The position numbers and the translations under genes are program-made. The notes under the pieces are model-generated. The model saw only the letters and a program-made list of their open reading frames with translations. It was not told where the DNA came from and searched no databases. From NCBI GenBank assembly GCA_951799425.1, contig OX637393.1:25810744-25874743 (forward strand): DNA of 64,000 nt, given 5' to 3'. Positions 22,836 to 35,594 of this stretch are shown one piece after another (within the stretch, counting starts at the first letter, position 1; every line of letters starts with the position of its first letter). The stretch comes from Ilex aquifolium. Its lineage: Eukaryota; Streptophyta; Magnoliopsida; Aquifoliales; Aquifoliaceae.

Positions 22836-23060
22836 TAGGGGTTCAACTTGGCGGGTCAACCTGGACCCAGCTCGAGAAAAACAAGTTTGGGGTTTGAGTT
22901 TTTAATACTTGGGTTGGGTTTGGGTAGAAAAATATCAATCTGAATTGAATTCAGGCAGTACCTGGTTGAGGCATCGGGTTTAACTCGAATATATAAATCG
23001 AGTTCAACCTGAATTTCAAATCGGGTTCAACCCGAATTTCAAATCGAGTTCAACCCGAGA

Positions 23061-23902
23061 ATATTTAAAATAAATATATATATATAATAAAGTAAAACAA
23101 TTTTGAATTTTAGAGACAAAGAGCAACCCATATCGTTTCGTAACAAAAAAAGTCATCATCCAACAGACGGCGTTATCCCAAACTGTCTCAAGCTATTGAC
23201 GTCTCAGAGAGTTTTGATCCGACGTACCACATTAGCTCTTTTGAAATATTTTTACTGCTCAAAATTTTTAGTTTCCAAAATTGACACCCCTACACTGAAT
23301 TAACACCCAAAATCAATGTCATCTAAATTTAAAATTCTATCCAAATCTAAAATTAACGTCCATATTTAAATTTTGACCCCCGTTCATGCTGCTCTAAATA
23401 ATATCATTTCCATATCAAAGAAATCATTTTTTCACATCACAGCTTCAGAATATTCAATATAATGATGATATTATATTATTTACTTCGCTTTCCTTTATCA
23501 CATGCATCAATCTTGATCTTTTCACCCAATTATTTCTGATATCCCATTTCTCTTCTGTCTCCCTCTCTTTCTCTCTTTGTTCCTCCTCTCGATTTTTGCC
23601 CCCAACGAATAGCCACCCAGGGCCGGCCCAATAGTATGAAAAAAAAAGCATGGGCTTTAGGCCCCAAATTTTTAGAAGGCCCCATAATTTTAGGTACATC
23701 ACTAGCCCACAAAAAAAAAATTAAATCCATTAAATTTTAAACCCTACAAAAATGCTCCAAAAAATTAAATCCAATCAAAATTTTATTGCAATAATTTGGG
23801 TCTATAATCCAATGCATAACATCAAAAACTTAGAAATTAAAAAAATTAAAAAAATACTCAAAAGTCAACTCATATTTACTCCCACCCACACACACACACA
23901 CA

Positions 23903-23935
<33 letters not shown>

Positions 23936-25906
23936 CAGTAAAAAAAATAAAAAACAGAAAAAACAAAAATTGAAATTAAACACTCTCTCTCCTTCACTAT
24001 GGTAAAAAACAAAAATAAAAGTTGAAATCTCTTTCTCAACAACACTAACACATCCTTCTTTTGTTTCCCTCTCACATAGAAAATTAAAAATAAATTAATT
24101 TTTTTAAAAAAAATAATACTAAAAATAAAAAGGCCTCCATTTAATATTTTTGTTTTAGCCCATTTCTCTTCTCTCTTTTTCTCTCTTCATCGAAACCCTC
24201 TCTCTTCACAGCAACACTATGGAGGCACCATCGGAGACACAATGATCAACCATCGGAGACACACTGATCAACCATCGACAATCTTGAAGCCTCACCTGGG
24301 TATCCTTTCCCTCTCTCTCTCTCTCTATGCGTATGTCTCCCCTTACCGCAATCACCCCTTCCTTCCCTTTCCCCTCTGCCATCGAAACTCATAATAGCCC
24401 ACCAAACACCTATATATCCAAAGTCAAACTCTTACCTGCAGCTAACCAGCACCTCCACCCCTTTTCATCCTCAGTCCCCATCACTGTCACCGAAACCTCC
24501 CTAGCTAACAAACGCCTCCCCAACCCCACATGCACACATTGCTACCAAAACCCACCACAGTCACCGAAACACCAAGTGTTTGTATTATTGTTTCAATGAG
24601 CGGGCCAACATTATCCTTACTTTTTAGCGAACTTACTTTGTATGCTGTAGCGACCATCTATAGTACAACGGCGCAGCTCCAGGGATCAGCAATGGCACAA
24701 CTCCAGTGTGACGATGATCTCCTAAAAAAGTGGTTTATTGGTTTGAGTTTGTTATTTTTTTTAGTTTTACATATTTTTAGGTTATTTACAATATTTTTCT
24801 GTACGTTCTAGGATATGAGGACCTAAGATTGGTTTAGGCTAAGTGGTCATTTGTGAACAATGATGAGTTCATCTATTTTTTATGTTTGTTTTGTCCAAAA
24901 ACTGCAAAGAATTTCGGAAGAACCAATTAGCCCTTTTGATCAAGAGCCAAGCCTTTTATTTTTTTGGCACATTTGGGAATGGTTTGCATCAAAAGAAAGC
25001 AAAAATGATAAGAACCACTGTGAGGTGTATGCACGATGTTTAATGAGTTCTTCATATTGCTATTCAAGGTTCTTTAGGTTGTAATGTCTATGTTTTTAAA
25101 TATTATATTCTGTCTAAAAAATTTCAAATATTGACTTCAATTTAATGTTTTGTGCAGATTCATAAATTTTGCAAGTTATACACTCTTCCTGCAGTATATT
25201 GAAATTCAACTTGATTTGTTGTCAATATATCTTATAGTTTGTTTGATTTGTTGCCAATTTGATGCATTATTTGGCTTAGATTGTAGTTAAAAGTAAGTTC
25301 GCCTTCTCGAAGTGATACCGATGATTGCTGAAGATATGTTTTAGGTTTAGAAGTGATAATGATGGTGGTCTTAGTGATGATAGTTAATCTCGAAGTTGTG
25401 ATGGATGGGTGGTGGTAGGGTAAAGCTCTTAGGACAAATTTGTACAACATAAAATTAACTTAGTTGATGAAATTTGGTTTGAATTGAATAACAAAATTAA
25501 TTTAAATAGTTGACTTGGTTAGATTTAATTTTAATTTGAGCACAAATTTTGATTAGTTATCAAAATTTAGGCTAAGTGGTAATAATGGTAATTGTGGTAT
25601 TAGTGGTACTAGTTCTATATAGTTGTGTTTTTAGAGGATTTTGCTTGAATTCTGTATGGGACTCAAATTTTATGTATTCAGTTTCTCAATTTGATAATGT
25701 TAACGTAGTTGGTTTTAATCATGGAAATTTGACCAAGACTAGTTTCTATTGATGACATATTATCTCTCCACGAATATGTTTAACTATGATAAATGAAAAA
25801 CATCTTTACTTGATAAGGTTTGCACATCTTCATATTTTTTGTAGGGTCTTATTTTTAGAGAGAATTTAGCCGTAATTGTTTGGAAGAATAAAAAATAAAT
25901 ATTATA
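23061..25906. other. Interior of the probable hAT, unassigned
   Basis: AT-rich, with simple repeats. CAGGGCCGGCCC at about 23627-23638, followed by GGCTTTAGGCCCC, resembles one end of another hAT element, but its partner was not found. A 74-codon plus-strand frame near 24860-25084 is unrecognised and unsupported. Confidence 0.35.
23885..23932. repeat. (CA)n(CT)n microsatellite
   Basis: About nine CA units followed by about twelve CT units. Confidence 0.9.
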
Positions 25907-25911
25907 TTTAC

Positions 25912-27843
25912 TGTAACACCCCGCATTTTCGTTTATATATGTATATAGATATATACTAAATAATCGTTGTAAAAATGTTGATATAGTATAACTCGAGGAA
26001 ATAATATTTGAAATTTAGTTTTAGTATGTGAAAATATGAAATTTTATGTCCTAGAACTTGTACTAAATAGGTTTGAGGAAGAAATATATGTTGGAGAGGT
26101 TTGGGATGGTTTTGGAAGAGATTGGAATGGATTAGAAATGAAAAATAAAGGAAGTAGGCAAATCTGGGATCAACTACCGGTAGTCAATGGTCCAGTGTGC
26201 CCGAGCTACCGGTAGTCAACAGGTAGTCAATGGTCCAGTGTGCCCGAGCTACCGGTAGTCAACTGGTAGTCGAGTGCCAATGTACCCGAGCTACCGGTAG
26301 TCAAAATTAACTACCGGTAGTCACTGTAAAAATCAGACAATTTAAGTTCGCGAACAGCCGGTTTTTCCCCCACTATAAATACTTCTTGTCATCCCCTTAG
26401 CCTTCATTACACACCTTAAAACCCTAGAAAACATTAGAGATAAAGAGGGGAAGAGAAAAACACAAGATCAAAGGTGAAAAACAAGGAATTTAAGGGTGAT
26501 TCAAGATCCAAGCCCTAGATTTCCAAGAACATCAAGGTAGGGGTTTCCTTCCATTCACTTACATTGAGGCTAGGGTTATTATATATGTATGATTTGGACT
26601 TCTAATCATATCTATTTGCTATGGGTTCCTTGTCTCTTGGTATTATTGTAAACTTGATTGTGTTTTGAGAAAATTTATGGGTGGAGAGCCATAAGAAAAC
26701 TTAATTTTTGAGAAACATGGATTTCTCTCTCTATCTTCACTCAAATTTGGTTTTGAAAACTATAGTGTTTTGTGTTGAGTATTGAAATGCTATTGTACAT
26801 GATCTCTTGTATTCTTCTTCATTGTTATTTGAAATTGTCTCATGATGGATTTGTGGATTTTGTGGCATTTGCGTGAGAATTTGGGGGTTTAAGGTATTGT
26901 TAGAATGTGAGACATTTGTGAGAATTTTATCGCTTTCGTGGTTGTACGATACGAACATGGATTACTATGGACCGGGTATCATGTAGTGGGTAGACGTCTT
27001 TGTATGCCACGCGGGTATGAACTTTTCCTACCACATGGAGTGGGTAGACGCCTTTGTACGCCGTGTGGGTATAAACTTTTCCTATCACTAATGATCACGG
27101 GTTAGTAACGTGGGTTGTATCGAGCACACAGTGTGGGTCCTTGTGTATTGTACCAGAAATGGTTTTGACAAGAGTTTCGGGAAGTATGGGATTCCGCGAG
27201 AACTTGTTGAAAACGGTTTATGGTAGAACGAATTACCAATGGTATATTGTGTTTATTTATCCATTTCAATTACTGTTGCTATCTAAACTTGAGATCTGTT
27301 TAAATGTCCTCGTTTTACCTCAAATGTTATATGTGTTAGTTGTGAAATGAGACCGACCGTTTTATATACTTTTCTAAACCTTGTTTGGATTTGGGAGGAT
27401 TTTTCTACAGAGCTTTGTGCTCACCCCCTACAGTTGAACATTTTTCAGAGTTTGTGCCAGAGGATGAGCTAGGTGCTAACGAGCCGGGCTATGGAGAGGC
27501 TTCACTCGAGGGATACTTGGATCCCGAGTGGGACATCTAGAGATGTCTTTGACTTTTGTTCTAGACTAGAATATTCTTTTGAAATACTGTATAGTCTAGA
27601 TCTCTTTTGTAATTTCCGCTGCGCTATAATAGTCAATGTTTTCTTTGGGAAATGTAAATGCCATTGTTGGGCTTATTCTTTTGATATTGTGGCCATGGCT
27701 TGGCTTATTCTTTTGGGGATGAGATTGTAAATTCTATGGATGATGAATGAAAAATTTTCTTATGGATGGATTATCTTAGTGCTCTCATTGTGTCAATGGT
27801 TTTAGAATGTAATGTCGTCCAGGGTGTGTTTTGGGGTGTTACA
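25912..27843 (+). mobile_element. Solo LTR, gypsy-like family B
   Basis: It begins TGTAACACCCCGC and ends GGGGTGTTACA, with duplication TTTAC at 25907-25911 and 27844-27848. A CTACCGGTAG palindrome array lies at 26175-26325, a TATA-like CACTATAAATAC at about 26370, and a duplicated GGGTAGACG unit near 26990-27060. Confidence 0.93.
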
Positions 27844-28261
27844 TTTACAGGCACGAACATTCTCTAAACTATCAACATACTATGAAGAAAAAAAGTGTAA
27901 TTTAACCCGATAGAGTGTTAAAATTTTAGTTTTAATTGATTTAGGTTTTGTGGATGTTATTTATTATATTTTTTGTTGCAATTCATTTCTTAATCCCCCT
28001 TCCTTGCTTTCTATTTCATATTTATTTGATTGTTTTCATACCATAATGATTTTTGAATTTACTACCATTTGGATATCAATCAATAATTAAACGATCATTG
28101 AACAATATTTGAGATTGTTTTGATTTGTATTCTATCAATTTTTTTTTAAAAAATAATGGGCCCATATTATATTTATCAATGTTTTTTCTTATTTTTTCTA
28201 ATTGACATTTTTTTATAGCATACAGTCTCTTAATGCACATGTATTTGCTTTCAATTTTTTT

Positions 28262-28305
28262 GTTTGTTACGTCGTGCCTTCAGGCACGGACAATTGCTTG
28301 TAAAT
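28262..28305 (+). other. Possible Helitron 3' end
   Basis: The stem CGTGCC-TTCA-GGCACG (about 28272-28288) followed by GACAATTGCTTG resembles the terminal hairpin and CTAG-like end of plant Helitrons, with the last bases altered. No 5' end was found. Confidence 0.3.
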
Positions 28306-28942
28306 CAATATAGCAATAAAACTTACAAGCTAAAACACTATGGATCAATCTTCTCATTCAGTCTTATATTAAACATTTGTCTATTATGTCTTTATGTTAA
28401 ACATTGATTTTTATGCTTTAAATATTGTGGTCTTTATGTTAAATATTAGATTAAAGTTGTTGGTTGTTACTTTAGGTGAATGTTATGTAGTATGTACCAG
28501 ATTTAGAACAACATGCTGATTTCAGGTTTAAATGAATCTAAGTGTTGCTGCTGGTTGCTAATTTGTTTGTTGAGATGCTTTTGTAGGTGAAGTTCTTGAC
28601 ATGTTGTCATGTCTTGAAGGATTAAAGTCATTTGGTGGCGGTGTAAATTGAGATTTTTTCCCTTTGTTTCTTGTAATTCTTTGATTCATTCAATAAATTT
28701 CTTCTTTAAAAAAAAAAAGGTTTAAATGAACCCAACTCGAATTATGTAACACGAATCCAACCCGAATTCTAAACCGAAATTTGTCCGAATTACGTAACTC
28801 GAATTCAACTCGAGCCCGCCCGAATTAAACTTAAACAATACTCGAGTTGAGTATCTTGGGTTGAGGTCGGGTTAGGATTGAGAATTATATACCTATGGTT
28901 GGACTAGAGTTGACCCCTCAACCCGCCCAAGTTTCACCCCTA

Positions 28943-29314
28943 GGGAGGCAGGAGAAATTTTTTTTTTTTTTTTTTGCGACTACAAATATACATTGCTAAA
29001 TCATTCATTTTTGAAAAAATAAATTAAAAATTTTATTAGCGATCAAAAAATAATGGTTGCAAAAAAAAATTATTTTTTGGCAATGAACTAATATTGTCGC
29101 TGAATAGAGTCCCTCTTAAATCAGTCCTACTGGCGCCAAAAATGGGCAATGGCGGGAATTTTTTTGCAGCCATATTCGGTGACAAGTATAAATTATTATC
29201 GCTAAATTTTTTTTATACTTTTTGCGACGAAATGTAATGTTGATCGTAGAATGTCATTTTTTGGCTATAATGTTTCTTAGATGCCACAAAAAGTCATTGT
29301 AGTAAAACATAGTG
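28943..29314 (-). repeat. CACTA 5' terminus and subterminal repeats
   Basis: A T-run is followed by variants of GCGACGAAA, TTAGCGATC, TTGTCGCTGAA and GGTGACAAG on either strand, then TTGTAGTAAAACATAGTG ending at 29314. On the minus strand the end starts with CACTA. The downstream three bases (GTA) would be half of the duplication. Confidence 0.5.
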
Positions 29315-29682
29315 GTAACAATGATCTTGTAGACGACCCTTATCGCATTGAGATGAAGGATGTTGAGTCCCAATAATATTTTCGTGTTTGTGCAAAGTTC
29401 AAGGACACTGAGTGGTGCCAAATGTTTATTAAAATGTCTACACTATGCAGGAAGTAGTGGTTTGAGTCACTAGATGAAATGTTCTTATTTTTGTTTAGAT
29501 TTGTATGATATTGTTTGGGCATGGATGTCCAACTTTTACTTATTATTATGTTGCTTTAAGCTCGTAGGATTTTTATGTGTAATATTTAGTACTTGTTTGT
29601 TGCTATTATGGTATTGTAATGGTATTCATGTTTGGTATTCTAATGTTTATATATTATAATGGTAGTGTTTATCATCTTTGTA

Positions 29683-30121
29683 GTTACAATGTCAATGGCC
29701 AATCAAATGATGACTCTATAAGCTCATCAAGCAGCTTAGAGGAGGATTTGGACGCGAACTATTATCACTACCATTTGCCTATACGCTAACAATCGACTGT
29801 TCAAAATACCATGTATGACATTTGCTCTAACTGGTCATGAATGGGCTATGGAATTATTGAATGGAAATCCATCAAGGAAATATAATTGTCTAAGGATGGG
29901 TGCGAATACATTTCATGCCTTGTGTCAAACATTGTGCGATGGTCATCACCTAAAAGAGGATTATCGTAGACGTTTGGCAATTAAAGAGTCCTTTGCAATT
30001 TTCTTAGTGACTGTTTCACACAGTGTAAAACATAGGCTTGTTGCTGAGGTGTTCGAACACTCAATTGAGACTATCAATTGGCAATTCAAGAAAGTTATGT
30101 GTGCTTTAGCCAGTCTAGGAG
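29683..30121 (+). pseudogene. PIF/Harbinger (HARBI1/ALP1-like) transposase, N-terminal piece
   Basis: The segment from about 29800 encodes PCMTFALTGHEWAMELLNGN, then RMGANTFHALCQTLCDGHHL, AIKESFAIFLVTVSHSVKHR and VFEHSIETINWQFKKVMCAL. This is the N-terminal region of the DDE-4 nuclease family used by PIF/Harbinger elements and domesticated as ALP1-like proteins. The frame then runs into LTR-like sequence at 30122. The catalytic half is 18.5 kb away at 48625-51610. An upstream acid/Ser-rich stretch (about 29710-29770) is in another frame. The gene is dead through insertion. Confidence 0.85.
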
Positions 30122-30704
30122 TATCACACCCCATCCCTAAAAAATAGTACATATTATCCATATTCGGTGGGTGGACCCTAGCACTCCAACCAATAACCAC
30201 ACTCCAGGCATGATAAATGAAAATTCATAACTTCACTAACAGCTAAACATAACCACAATCATACATAACTCATATATACAACATTATTGTCATATACTTA
30301 CATAATACCCCATCCAAACCTTGAATAAACATTTCAACTTGATATTCGACAACTAGTTCATGAAGTGACATCAAAACCCTACTTCTAACACTTCGACCTC
30401 CTAGGACATAACAGTGGACTTCAAGCTCCCCCTAAATCCTGAAAAGACAAACTTGGGGGGGGGGGGGGGGGTGAGCAATCACACACTCAGTGAATGAACC
30501 ATTTCAATAAATTGATAACAAAACAAATATACTCCATACATCATAACTTAAAACATGCATCCTTAATAAGGAGCTAACACCAAATTTAACATAGAACTTT
30601 CTCCACATATCAGCATACATCATGCATCATCAACTAAACATTGGCTACAAATATAACAAAGTGGCTTACGCAATTATACTTAATTATCCATAAAACCACA
30701 AAAC

Positions 30705-33012
30705 TGTAAAACCCGGGAAATTTTGAAATTTTTGTGAATAAGGGCAAAATGGTCATTTGCCATCCTAATGATTATTTGAAATACTCATGCTCTAGACCTC
30801 GGATGAGGAAACGGAGTTCGCCGTTGGATTCGTATCGCGGAATCTAGTCACCCTATCAAATTTCGTCGAATTCTGATATAGTCGAATTTTTGCACGTCGT
30901 TCGAGACGACTGCGTGGCGAATTTCATTTTAAAGGTCCCCAATAATGGATTTTATAAAATTTCCCTAAAATTAAGTTAAAGTTCAAATAAAATTAATTTG
31001 AACTTAATCCGAGGTATAATGAATCGTTTCGTGACGAAAAACGGACCCGGAAGTCGAAAATATGCGGTGCAATGTGGACCGCACATTTTTGCCTATAAAT
31101 ATCCTAAAAAAATCAGTTTTTTGAACAAATATCAGCTGAACTTCAGCCTTTTCAGCCGCCCAAGACCAAAGAAAAAAAAAATTTCTTTAACCTTCCCGCT
31201 CCGATTCCGGGAGTTCCGTCCGTCGGAATTCGTCAGTCCAGAAGTCAAAGTTCATCTACGCGACAAGAGCTACGCGTACATACCAAAAAGAGCTGATTTC
31301 ACCGAAGATCCAAAGACGGAATTTTGGGAAAATCAAATATTTGGGCTTAAATCTTGTTCTTGGAGGTTCTACCGGTTGTTTTACGCTCTAAGAGGTAGGG
31401 TTTCCTCCTACTCGGGTTTATTTCTAACCTAAGGTGTCCATAGGGTTTATATGGGCTGTTTTGGACATTTCTAACATTTTTCCATTATGGTTGGTGTTAT
31501 GGAAATGGGTAGGATCAATTCTAGTGTGAATTGGTAGTTAGAAATTGCTAGTTTGTGATTTCTAGGATGTTTCGATAATTAGAAATGTAAAAATCATATA
31601 TTCTGATTTTTATTTTATTATTTGAAATGGTATATATTAAGTCTTGGCTTGATTTGATATATGGAAGTGTTTATGTAATAATCATGTGGGTTTGTGCCTT
31701 GTGAATGAAATGTGATATTAGCATGTATTATGTGATAACATGTTGATGAAGTGTTGATATATTCTCTTGAATATACTGACCTTGTAACGGATTATGGTGA
31801 TTATATACATATGATATAAATTGCCATGGTATACATTGATATGTAGAAATTGTTCATTAGGCATGCATTGCAATATGGACATGGAATTGACATCACATTC
31901 ATGGGCATGAGTCATGAGTGTGGGTGTGTGTATGCATGGTTAATCAAACACAATTCTTGGTGATTGATGGGTGGGCTCGGGAAAGTTGGGTTGAAAATCC
32001 GACTAAGTCACATGGTTGCATGAAAGAAAGAAAAACTTGTGTCGGGTATAGCAAGTAGGGCTAGACTCTCCCTCGGGTGCAAAACCCGGTCACGTGGTTC
32101 AGGCACTTCCCGGCGGTGAAATTCCAGAAAAGTGCTGGTGTTTACGGAACCGGTGGTTGAGATACCAAAATCCGTTGCCCAACAAGACACAAGATTTTGA
32201 TTTATAAAGTACTCATTCAATGAGTAACACCCATCAATGATTTGGTTTTATAATAAAACAACTTTTATTTCAAACGATCATTGGGTGGATTTTTCGTCAA
32301 TTGACGGATTCATTACACATTGGTATTACATTGTGTTGTGGGAGTCGGTGAGGACTCGGGTTAAAGTTGCATGAGTGAGTTCCATCTCATTTCATAGCAT
32401 GACATGGTAGTTTCTAATATGGAGTTGCATATTCTTACTTGGAATGTTGAATGTGAACATTGCATGTGCACGTAGGTGGGGAGTAGCCTCTGTAGGAAAT
32501 TACTCTACTGGGCGTTCCTCACCCTATACGGGAAAACATTTCAGGTGGGGGAAATACATCGGCGGATGGCTCCAATTTGGACCCACATGTTTGAAGAAAG
32601 CCGAATGTGGCTTTATTTTGCGTTAATGTAAAACACTTGTGACAACTATGTTTTTTGGACATGTATATGTAAAAGAATTGAAATAGAACTGTTATGGACT
32701 ATTTTTGATACAACATTGCATGTTTTGATAATGGTATGGATAGTTGGACCTGGTGTGGCCAATGTTTACTTATAAATGGACCCGGTGCGGTCATTGCTTT
32801 ATATTGGGCCTCGGATTGGTCATTTGAATATATATTGCACAGGTTGAGTTTTGGGTAGAACTCCCCGTACAAAGGAGACTCTGCCTGATTTTTGTTCAAT
32901 TATGGACCCCGATAAATGGGGTATAACGGAGCGATATTGAGTTACTCGGTATCCACGGGTATTCCACAGGTTGATGGGTAATCAACGGACCCCCGGATTT
33001 TGGGGCGTCACA
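30705..33012 (+). mobile_element. Solo LTR, diverged relative of the 35595-45725 family
   Basis: It begins TGTAAAACCCGGG and ends GGGGCGTCACA, with duplication AAAAC at 30700-30704 and 33013-33017. It shares the start, the GGGCAAAATGG block and the GGTAGGGTTTCCTCCTACT block with the full element's LTRs, but it lacks the GTACCGGTAC array. Confidence 0.93.
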
Positions 33013-33495
33013 AAAACTGCCATTACGGCCATATACCTACCACAAAGACACAATCACGCCAGTATTTACTACTTATTCGCCATTATAGATAGCTATACAC
33101 CCGCCACTTAGGCGTAATCATGCCACTATCGGCTACTACTCGCCATTTAGGCTATTTTTCGGCTACTAAGGCATAAACATGCCACTATTGGCTACTTACT
33201 CGCCATTTGAGGTCAAAACATCATACACAATTACATCACATAAGTATACGTTGGCCGTTATCAACCACAAGTCCCTGAACACAATAATTTATTTCCCAGT
33301 CGGAGTCTTCGATGCAGATGTTGATGTCTCAGTTCCTATCATACATTACCACAAACCACACATAAATATTCTTCATGTTGCATCACGTCCTAAATATGCA
33401 TGAATAACTGCTTAATCATGCTTATATTAATATGTCTCCAAATCCCTCCCAAATGATTCAATTTAAATTACCTAACCATTCTTTTTTAGATACTC

Positions 33496-33497
<2 letters not shown>

Positions 33498-33552
<55 letters not shown>
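33498..33552. repeat. (TA)n microsatellite
   Basis: About 27 TA units. Confidence 0.95.
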
Positions 33553-33554
<2 letters not shown>

Positions 33555-34600
33555 GATTGTAATTTACTTCATAATAATTTATTTATAACAGTTTAATCCA
33601 TAAAGAGTTATTTTAAACTCAATCGGATCTCCCTGGAAAATTTGGGGTTAATTAGACGAGAGCCCTTCATTACTAACACCCTATTTCCCTTATTAAAATC
33701 AAATATAACTCATTGGTCATGTATTTGTAGACAAATTATTCCATTTGGGATTGTTTTTAACCCAATAGAATGTTTTGAAAAGTTCAAAGAATGGACGGGC
33801 AAAGAATTAGAGGTTTTGCAACAAAAGTCATGATTTTAAGTCTACTTTCAATGGCCACCAACTTTCACACAAATAGAATTAGGTACTGAAATTTATGTGG
33901 TTAGTAAGATCTTTGAGATTAGGTTTCTAACAAAAAAACAAACGGTGCATCAATCAGAGTTTCCTAAAGAAAGTTATCGCGATTTTCCCACGGACACTCA
34001 AATAAAGAGAAGATCAGTCTTGTGGTACCGGTTCTACCTTTGTAGAACTGGTTCTACCCAGGGCAGAACCCTTGGTACCAGTTCAACACACCGTGGTACT
34101 GGTTCTCCACTGAACCGAAGTCACCAAACTCGATCTACGCACCTACCTTCACTCTCTCTTCCACACTTAACCACTTATATACTTTAAACCACTCTCACCC
34201 TAACATCTAGTGACCCAAAACACATGAATAATAGAATCAAAAGAATACCCACATGAATACTTTTATTTTCTCTTTGCCGGAGTTCCACTAGAATCTTTGA
34301 GTGATTCAACCCAAGAACTGTTGATCTCTAACTCTACCCAACAACCCCAAAATCACCCAAGTTCTTGAGCCCAACTAGTACAGACCTAATTGATGCTCAT
34401 AATTTTTTTTCCCACCTAAAAATTTGAATAAGTCTTTCATCCTATATAGAACTCAAGACTCCTATCTCTCATATACCTTATCTCTCTCTCAAAACACATA
34501 CGACTAAAAAATTCAAATTTTAAATCCACTACCAACCAGTATCTCCACTTTGTTATGTAATTAATTCTTAGGTTCAATTCAGTTCTTATTTCAACAAGTC

Positions 34601-35047
34601 AACAAATATTATTACTGATTTTAGATAAATTATAAATTATATTATGAGCAATGCTATGTAAATCCATTATGAGCAATGCTTATATTATTATAAATCCAAA
34701 AATCCTATCTTATTAAGTCCAACCCTTAAGCCCCTCAAATCCCAAATCATCTCTCTCTCTCAGACGTCACACACCCAGTTGACCTAAGCCACCTACCCCT
34801 CCATCTCCGTCAAGGACGAGCAGCCAGCCCCCTCATCTCTCTCCTTCTCCCTCTCAGTCAACGATGCACAGATCCTTAGATCTGAGGTCTCAACGAGGCA
34901 CCCATGATTCATTAGTGATGGTCTCATCTCCGACGATGGGTTCTTCTCTGACGATGGTTTCATTTGTGATTGAAGTTCTCACCTGCGATAGTCTTAGATC
35001 TCAGATCTGAGAACTAGATCTCCGTTTGAAGCTATCTCACACAGTAA

Positions 35048-35087
<40 letters not shown>

Positions 35088-35594
35088 TGTTTATATTTAT
35101 GTGTTATTTTTTGTCTGGTATATATTGTGTGTCTCTCTCTATTGTCTCCTTTTTTTTATTTTATCAATTTCTAAAATTTCGCTCCAACTCCACTCCGACT
35201 CCGATTGGTGGAGACGAAGGCGGAGTCGGAGGGGAAAAGTCACTTTGACTGGCATCAGTTTCTTAAATTTTTTATGCTGACTAATTATTTCCACAATGCA
35301 ATTTGATGATCATAGAGACAAGTTTCTACAAGCTCATTTTGGGGAATTTTTGGAGCTCTAATACTATCTATATCTTTATCGCAAGAAGATGACTGTATGC
35401 TCATTTTGGTCAATTTTTTTATTTGCATTAAACAACTACTTTTTTCTTTGTCATGTTCAAATTGTTACTTGATGCTTTATTAGGTGCTTAACATACAATA
35501 ATCCTACAAGACAATATAGTGGGATGAAAAATATGGCAGCCACCATGTGTCTCCCGTTGTAAGCTAATTTAAATTCAATTTCGATGTCCGTGTG
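34601..35594. other. Unassigned DNA left of the gypsy element
   Basis: It contains a direct repeat of TATGAGCAATGCT (34640-34685), a pyrimidine-rich stretch (34740-34860) and a (CT)n(TA)n run at 35045-35088. No gene recognised. It continues, after the gypsy insertion, at 45726. Confidence 0.4.

Larger units (their letters stand above)
22836..28942. mobile_element. Probable hAT-type element, decayed, with nested insertions
   Basis: The left end reads TAGGGGTTCAACTTGGCGGG. The reverse complement of the right end reads TAGGGGTGAAACTTGGGCGGG. Both are followed inward by dispersed CAACCCGAATT-type repeats (22900-23060 and 28720-28930). Candidate 8-bp duplications GGGAGGTT and GGGAGGCA agree at six of eight bases. 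About 4.2 kb of the span is the element itself after excluding the solo LTR at 25912-27843. No transposase motif was recognised, so it is non-autonomous or too old. Assignment to hAT rests on the end pattern only. Confidence 0.45.
1..29314 (-). mobile_element. CACTA (En/Spm) transposon, 5' part, heavily nested
   Basis: A CACTA element is inferred from a Tnp2-like gene on the minus strand at the left edge (380-1454) and a candidate 5' terminus at the right. On the minus strand the sequence ending at 29314 begins CACTATGTTTTACTACAATG, starts with the family hallmark CACTA, and is followed by GCGACGAAA-like subterminal repeats (28960-29300). The 3' end lies outside the window. The pieces are 1-3154, 22496-22835 and 28943-29314; the rest is a nested MULE and a probable hAT. 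The gene is known from the domain. The distance-spanning assembly is inference, because the termini cannot be compared within this window. Confidence 0.55.
30122..34600 (-). mobile_element. Decayed LTR of gypsy-like family C, right limit uncertain
   Basis: The left end TATCACACCCCATCC resembles the reverse complement of the end of the solo LTR at 52108-54170 (GGGGTGGGGGTGTGACA), including a nearby CGGTGGGTGG. It interrupts the Harbinger gene. Shared style includes repeated CGCCATTTAGG/GGCTACT units at about 33040-33210. GTACCGGTTC-type palindromes lie at 34026-34115. The opposite terminus was not found, so the right limit is a guess. A younger solo LTR lies inside it. Confidence 0.45.

Noticed and set aside
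30122-35594. A full LTR retrotransposon starting at 30122
   Set aside because: Only the LTR-like left end is recognisable. No internal retroelement region or opposite LTR end was found.
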